NCBI GenBank assembly: GCA_902826685.1
Contig: CADEFT010000018.1
Location: 78,961 to 142,960 of the forward strand
Length of the DNA stretch: 64,000 nucleotides
Direction: 5' to 3'
Source of the DNA: an uncultured Acidobacteriota bacterium
GTDB taxonomy: Bacteria; Acidobacteriota; Terriglobia; Bryobacterales; Bryobacteraceae
Shown: piece after piece, positions 61,226 to 64,000 of the stretch
How the letters are laid out: every line of letters begins with the position of its first letter
Position numbering within the stretch: position 1 is the stretch's first letter
Program-made: the position numbers and the translations under genes
The notes under the pieces: generated by a model
Seen by the model: the letters and a program-made list of their open reading frames with translations, nothing else
Told to the model about the DNA's origin: nothing
Database searches by the model: none

Positions 61226-62961
61226 CGCGACTCTCCTACCGGAGTATTGGCAGCGAGCGTATCCGCAGGCCGGAGGTGTTCCTCAAGCCGGCGGTCGCGA
61301 ATGGCAAAGACGCGGTCGCACAGCTGCCAGATGTCTTCGCGCTCCGTGGTCACCACAAGCGTCCAAGGCGCGTCTGGCGCGAACAGCGTCTCCACCAGCG
61401 GTCCGCGAATCTGCAGGTCTTCAATCCGGTCCAGGACGCCGTCCAAAAGCAGCAGCCGGGGACGCGTGAGCAGGGCGCGCGCGATCATCAGACGTAAGGT
61501 TTGGCTGGGAGACAACGGCAATCCTCCCGTGATGAGCCTGGTGTTCAACCCATCCGGCAGGGCCGCGATCGTGTCGATGAGACCCGCATGCTCGATCACC
61601 TTCCGGACCGTCAGCGGGCCGGCGTCATTCCCCACGCGGACATTATCCAGAATGCTGCCAGGAAAGACGTCGAGATCCCTCACCAGTACGATCCGGTCGC
61701 GCAGATCGGCCAGCCGCAGTTCCCTGTATCCGGCGCCATCCAGTTCGATCGATCCCCTCGAAGGATCGCGCAGCGCCAGCAGCAGATCGAGGAACGTGCT
61801 TTTGCCGGAGCCGCTGGACCCGTGGATGCCAACCTTGTCCCCGGCGGCGAATTCGGTGATGGAAGTGGAGAAGAGTTCGGGCTGGCCGGGATATCCGAAG
61901 CCAACCCCCCGCAGCCGTACGGAAGCGGGTCCCGATGCGCCTTCCACCGCCTCGCCCGACGTCCGCTCGACCGGAAGACTCGTCAAATGCCCTATCTTGT
62001 CGATGGCGGCCTGCAGATCGTAGAAGCTTTCAAGCGACTTGCCGAACTTGGCCACGCTGCTCACGATCATTCCCACTACCAGTTCGGCGGCGATCAGTTG
62101 ACCCAGTGTCAGTTGCCCGCCGATGACCAGCCATCCGCCAACGCCCAGCAGCGCCGACGTGGCAAACGCCTGAAGCAGAAAAGCGCCGCCAACCTGCCGC
62201 AGAAGAATGCGAAAGTGGCTGGCTCGCTCCCGCAGGTAGCGTCCGACCAGGCCTTCGGTGCGGCCGCGCGCATAGCCGTCGGCGGTGCGCGAGCGGAAGG
62301 CCGAGCGGTGCCTGGCGATCTCTTCCAGCCAGCCGAGGACCTCGTATTTCGCATGCGACTCGCCGATGCTGGTGCGGACGCCGCCCCGCCCCAGCACGAC
62401 CATCACCAGCACGATCATCAGAATCAGGGCCAGGTCGAAGGCCAGTAAATAGGGGTGATAGGCCGCCAGCAGCAGCATCCCGATCAGCGCCTGCATTCCG
62501 AGCGATAAGCCGTCCACCAGCAGCAGCGCCACGGTCTTCTGCACCGTGACCACTTCGAGGAAGCGGTTGGCCAGTTCAGGACCATGCTGGCGGTCGAAGA
62601 ACTCCGAACGGACCCGCAGCAGCCGGTCGGCCACCTCGTGCGCCAGGCGGACGAACAGACGGCGCTGCACCATTTCCACCACCCAGAATCGCAGTCCTTG
62701 CAGCAACGCCGCCGCCATCGTGGCCGCCAGCACCAGGATCGTCAGCACCGCGATCGGCTGCAGCACGGTTCCGAACGCAACCGTGTTCACCAGCGATTGG
62801 GTGGCGACCGGCAGCGCCAGCGACAGGATGGCCACCGCCACCGAATAGACGACCGTGACGGCGAGATCCTGTTTTTCGGTGCGCACAAGCGCCCAGGTGC
62901 GGGCCCAGGGGGTTAACGAAGAATGCGCCTGGGAGGAGTGCATGGGATCAATATACGACAT
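61222..62961 (-). CDS. ABC exporter (membrane plus ATPase domain) with unorthodox catalytic motifs
   Basis: A 579-residue fused half-transporter: six membrane helices (residues 30-320) and an ATPase domain (345-579); no C39 peptidase domain. Walker A is intact (GSSGSGKST, 381-389). Other sites are altered: the Q-loop position is VRD (about 428), the signature is LSPSQ (483-487) instead of LSGGQ, Walker B ends LLLLDG so Gly508 stands where the catalytic Glu should be, and TTERED (about 538) replaces the switch His. With HlyD and TolC it forms a type I-like exporter, though ATP turnover may be slow or regulated. The start (62961 or 62943) lacks a clear SD. Confidence 0.85.
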   Translation of the reverse strand: MSYIDPMHSSQAHSSLTPWARTWALVRTEKQDLAVTVVYSVAVAILSLALPVATQSLVNTVAFGTVLQPIAVLTILVLAATMAAALLQGLRFWVVEMVQRRLFVRLAHEVADRLLRVRSEFFDRQHGPELANRFLEVVTVQKTVALLLVDGLSLGMQALIGMLLLAAYHPYLLAFDLALILMIVLVMVVLGRGGVRTSIGESHAKYEVLGWLEEIARHRSAFRSRTADGYARGRTEGLVGRYLRERASHFRILLRQVGGAFLLQAFATSALLGVGGWLVIGGQLTLGQLIAAELVVGMIVSSVAKFGKSLESFYDLQAAIDKIGHLTSLPVERTSGEAVEGASGPASVRLRGVGFGYPGQPELFSTSITEFAAGDKVGIHGSSGSGKSTFLDLLLALRDPSRGSIELDGAGYRELRLADLRDRIVLVRDLDVFPGSILDNVRVGNDAGPLTVRKVIEHAGLIDTIAALPDGLNTRLITGGLPLSPSQTLRLMIARALLTRPRLLLLDGVLDRIEDLQIRGPLVETLFAPDAPWTLVVTTEREDIWQLCDRVFAIRDRRLEEHLRPADTLAANTPVGESR

Positions 62962-62962
62962 T

Positions 62963-63018
62963 CATATCGCGTATTTCAACGTGTGCATTACAAGTTGTGA
63001 AATATAAGACTTGATATG
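62963..63018. promoter_or_regulatory. Divergent promoter region with a long operator-like dyad
   Basis: Two half-sites face each other: CATATC (62963-62968) with TATTTCAAC (62972-62980) on the left, and GTTGTGAAATA (62994-63004) with GATATG (63013-63018) on the right. The symmetry centre lies between the exporter start and the winged-helix gene start, so a dimer bound here could control both. The small regulator next to it is the obvious candidate. Confidence 0.5.
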
Positions 63019-63039
63019 CAAAACGCGTCTTGCGATACT
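63011..63039 (+). promoter_or_regulatory. Promoter of the winged-helix gene
   Basis: TTGATA (63011-63016), 17-bp spacer, GATACT (63034-63039). The -35 overlaps the right half of the dyad. The expected transcription start (about 63046) is at the ATG 63049, so the message may be leaderless. Confidence 0.4.
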
Positions 63040-63048
63040 ATGACGGAC

Positions 63049-63432
63049 ATGGAAGGCTGGACGTTTCTAACGAATCACAGTCACGTTCTACTCTCGATCG
63101 CCGCCGACCCGGAGATTCGCCTGCGCGACGCCGCCCAGCGCGTGGGGATCACCGAACGCGCCGCCCAACGGATCGTGGCGGACCTGATCGAAGCCGGCTA
63201 TCTGACCAGCACGAAGGTCGGACGCCGGAACCGCTATGTGGTGAACCCGGAGCGCCGTCTCCGCCACCCGATCGAGCAGCACTGCCGGATCGAATCCCTG
63301 CTGTCGCTAATATCGAAAAAGAAGACGAAAGAGGATCGCCAACCGGCCGCCGCACAGCGGACACGGGCGGCCCGCCGGCCTCCAGCCTCCGGCGAACCGT
63401 ACCCGGGAAAAGCGTCGTATCCGGCAAGATAG
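63049..63432 (+). CDS. Winged-helix transcriptional regulator (MarR/ArsR-like)
   Basis: A 127-residue protein. ATG 63049 is chosen because family members begin MEGWTFLTNHSHVLL and because the promoter would give a leaderless start there; ATGs at 63016 and 63040 are alternatives. The winged helix covers residues 1-75: LRDAAQRVGITERAAQRIV is the helix-turn-helix and AGYLTSTKVGRRNRYVV the wing, followed by RHPIEQH. The C-terminal 40 residues are basic and disordered. Probably a repressor of the divergent exporter operon and of itself. Confidence 0.8.
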   Translation: MEGWTFLTNHSHVLLSIAADPEIRLRDAAQRVGITERAAQRIVADLIEAGYLTSTKVGRRNRYVVNPERRLRHPIEQHCRIESLLSLISKKKTKEDRQPAAAQRTRAARRPPASGEPYPGKASYPAR

Positions 63433-63460
63433 GGCGCGCGGCTGCTACTGTCGCACAGGA

Positions 63461-64000
63461 ATTTGAGGAGGATTGGCTAAGTGTCGAATAAATGCCGGAG
63501 AATACTTCTCATTGTTGGCGCAGTTGGAGCATGGTACGCGGGCGCTACATTGCGGTCGAAGCAAGAGCCCGTGTACGCCCAAACAAACCCGATAGCATAC
63601 ACGGCCGAAATGACGAGCCGAAGCTATGATGCAGCGGGCATCGCGGTGCATTCATGGACTGCCATCGAGGCTCAACGCACTGACGGCTCGAAAGTCCTCG
63701 TGAAGGTGGCGATCGATGGGCGGCCTGTTGGAACAAAACGTATTACCGATACAGTTACAGGCAGAATCATCAGCGTCGACCCATTGACTCAATCTCGCGC
63801 CACTTTCAAGATGAGCGAGGGCGAGGTGAAAGCGCGCCGCTCACCAAAAATGGCCTGCGACTCTCCGCCCTGGTTCAAGGCCGATGCAGCCCCCGGACAA
63901 AAGCTACTGGAGTGGGACGTCCCCCACTTCGTTGGCCAATTGCCGGGAGAAAATTTGCCGGCGGAATGGTGGGTTGCTCCCAGTTTGAATTGTTTGGCGA
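63461..64000 (+). repeat. Diverged direct repeat, copy B
   Basis: Counterpart of 56858-57397, cut by the window end. Just before it, the last codons in the frame closed by the shared TGA read GCYCRTGI, which resembles the CCPGI end of the cysteine-rich peptide, so a trace of a second peptide gene may remain here. Confidence 0.8.
63481..64000 (+). CDS. Secreted protein of unknown function, copy B (3' end outside window)
   Basis: The visible 173 residues begin at GTG 63481, with GAGGAGG about 8 bp upstream. The N-terminal anchor (LLIVGAVGAWYAGATL) and the following beta-rich body parallel copy A residue by residue, with conservative changes (for example AIDGRPVGTKRITDTVTG) and the same two Cys. 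Selection has kept the frame open despite about 10-15 percent base change, so it is probably functional. What follows it outside the window may show whether the duplicated unit repeats again. Confidence 0.7.
   Translation, partial: MSNKCRRILLIVGAVGAWYAGATLRSKQEPVYAQTNPIAYTAEMTSRSYDAAGIAVHSWTAIEAQRTDGSKVLVKVAIDGRPVGTKRITDTVTGRIISVDPLTQSRATFKMSEGEVKARRSPKMACDSPPWFKADAAPGQKLLEWDVPHFVGQLPGENLPAEWWVAPSLNCLA

Overview
The window looks like chromosomal DNA of an Acidobacteriota bacterium, most likely of the Solibacter/Bryobacter group. This is inferred from GC-rich coding DNA, a giant TonB-dependent receptor with an N-terminal carboxypeptidase-like regulatory domain, a bacillithiol gene (bshA), DUF1080 and Tat-exported sugar enzymes, and many secreted or lipoprotein-type proteins. 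No rRNA, tRNA, CRISPR array, transposase or phage gene was recognised. Genes are packed tightly, often with 1-8 bp overlaps and TTG or GTG starts that only their Shine-Dalgarno (SD) sites justify.

Region by region. 1-4.9 kb (minus strand): a sugar-kinase-type ATPase, two multi-membrane glycosyltransferases and a lipoprotein. 4.9-8.7 kb (plus): HIT-like secreted protein, altronate dehydratase family enzyme, YbgC thioesterase, DUF4256 protein and methyltransferase. 8.7-9.0 kb: the wreck of a Uma2-type gene. 9-35 kb: mostly single genes or pairs of peripheral metabolism, including two enolase-superfamily dehydratases, a GH36-like enzyme, CocE/NonD hydrolase, dimethylformamidase-like protein, exported beta-carbonic anhydrase, bshA, mtnA, DinG helicase, an orphan histidine kinase, TerC and amidohydrolase. 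35.3-36.8 kb: a small accessory island with a DUF433 protein, a VapBC-type pair and a broken copy of a neighbouring gene end. 36.9-40 kb: the TonB-dependent receptor, followed by a strong hairpin.

40.4-52 kb is a complete exopolysaccharide locus on one strand: ribbon-helix-helix protein, Wza-type export protein, Wzc-type tyrosine kinase, two O-antigen polymerase/ligase proteins, two GT4 glycosyltransferases, an initiating sugar transferase, a DegT aminotransferase and a membrane-anchored epimerase. 52.1-56.1 kb is assimilatory sulfate reduction (cysD, cysN, cysH) ending in a TSUP/TauE permease gene.

56.1-64 kb is the most unusual part: an AT-richer insert with a 12-cysteine secreted peptide and a secreted protein of unknown function, then a second TauE gene that is base-for-base identical to the first over 525 bp and abruptly diverged after that, a divergent TolC/HlyD/ABC exporter operon whose ABC ATPase has lost its usual catalytic residues, a small winged-helix regulator sharing a palindromic promoter region with the exporter, and a second copy of the unknown secreted protein running off the window. 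This resembles a tandem duplication in which the second unit carries an exporter cassette where the first has the cysteine-rich peptide.
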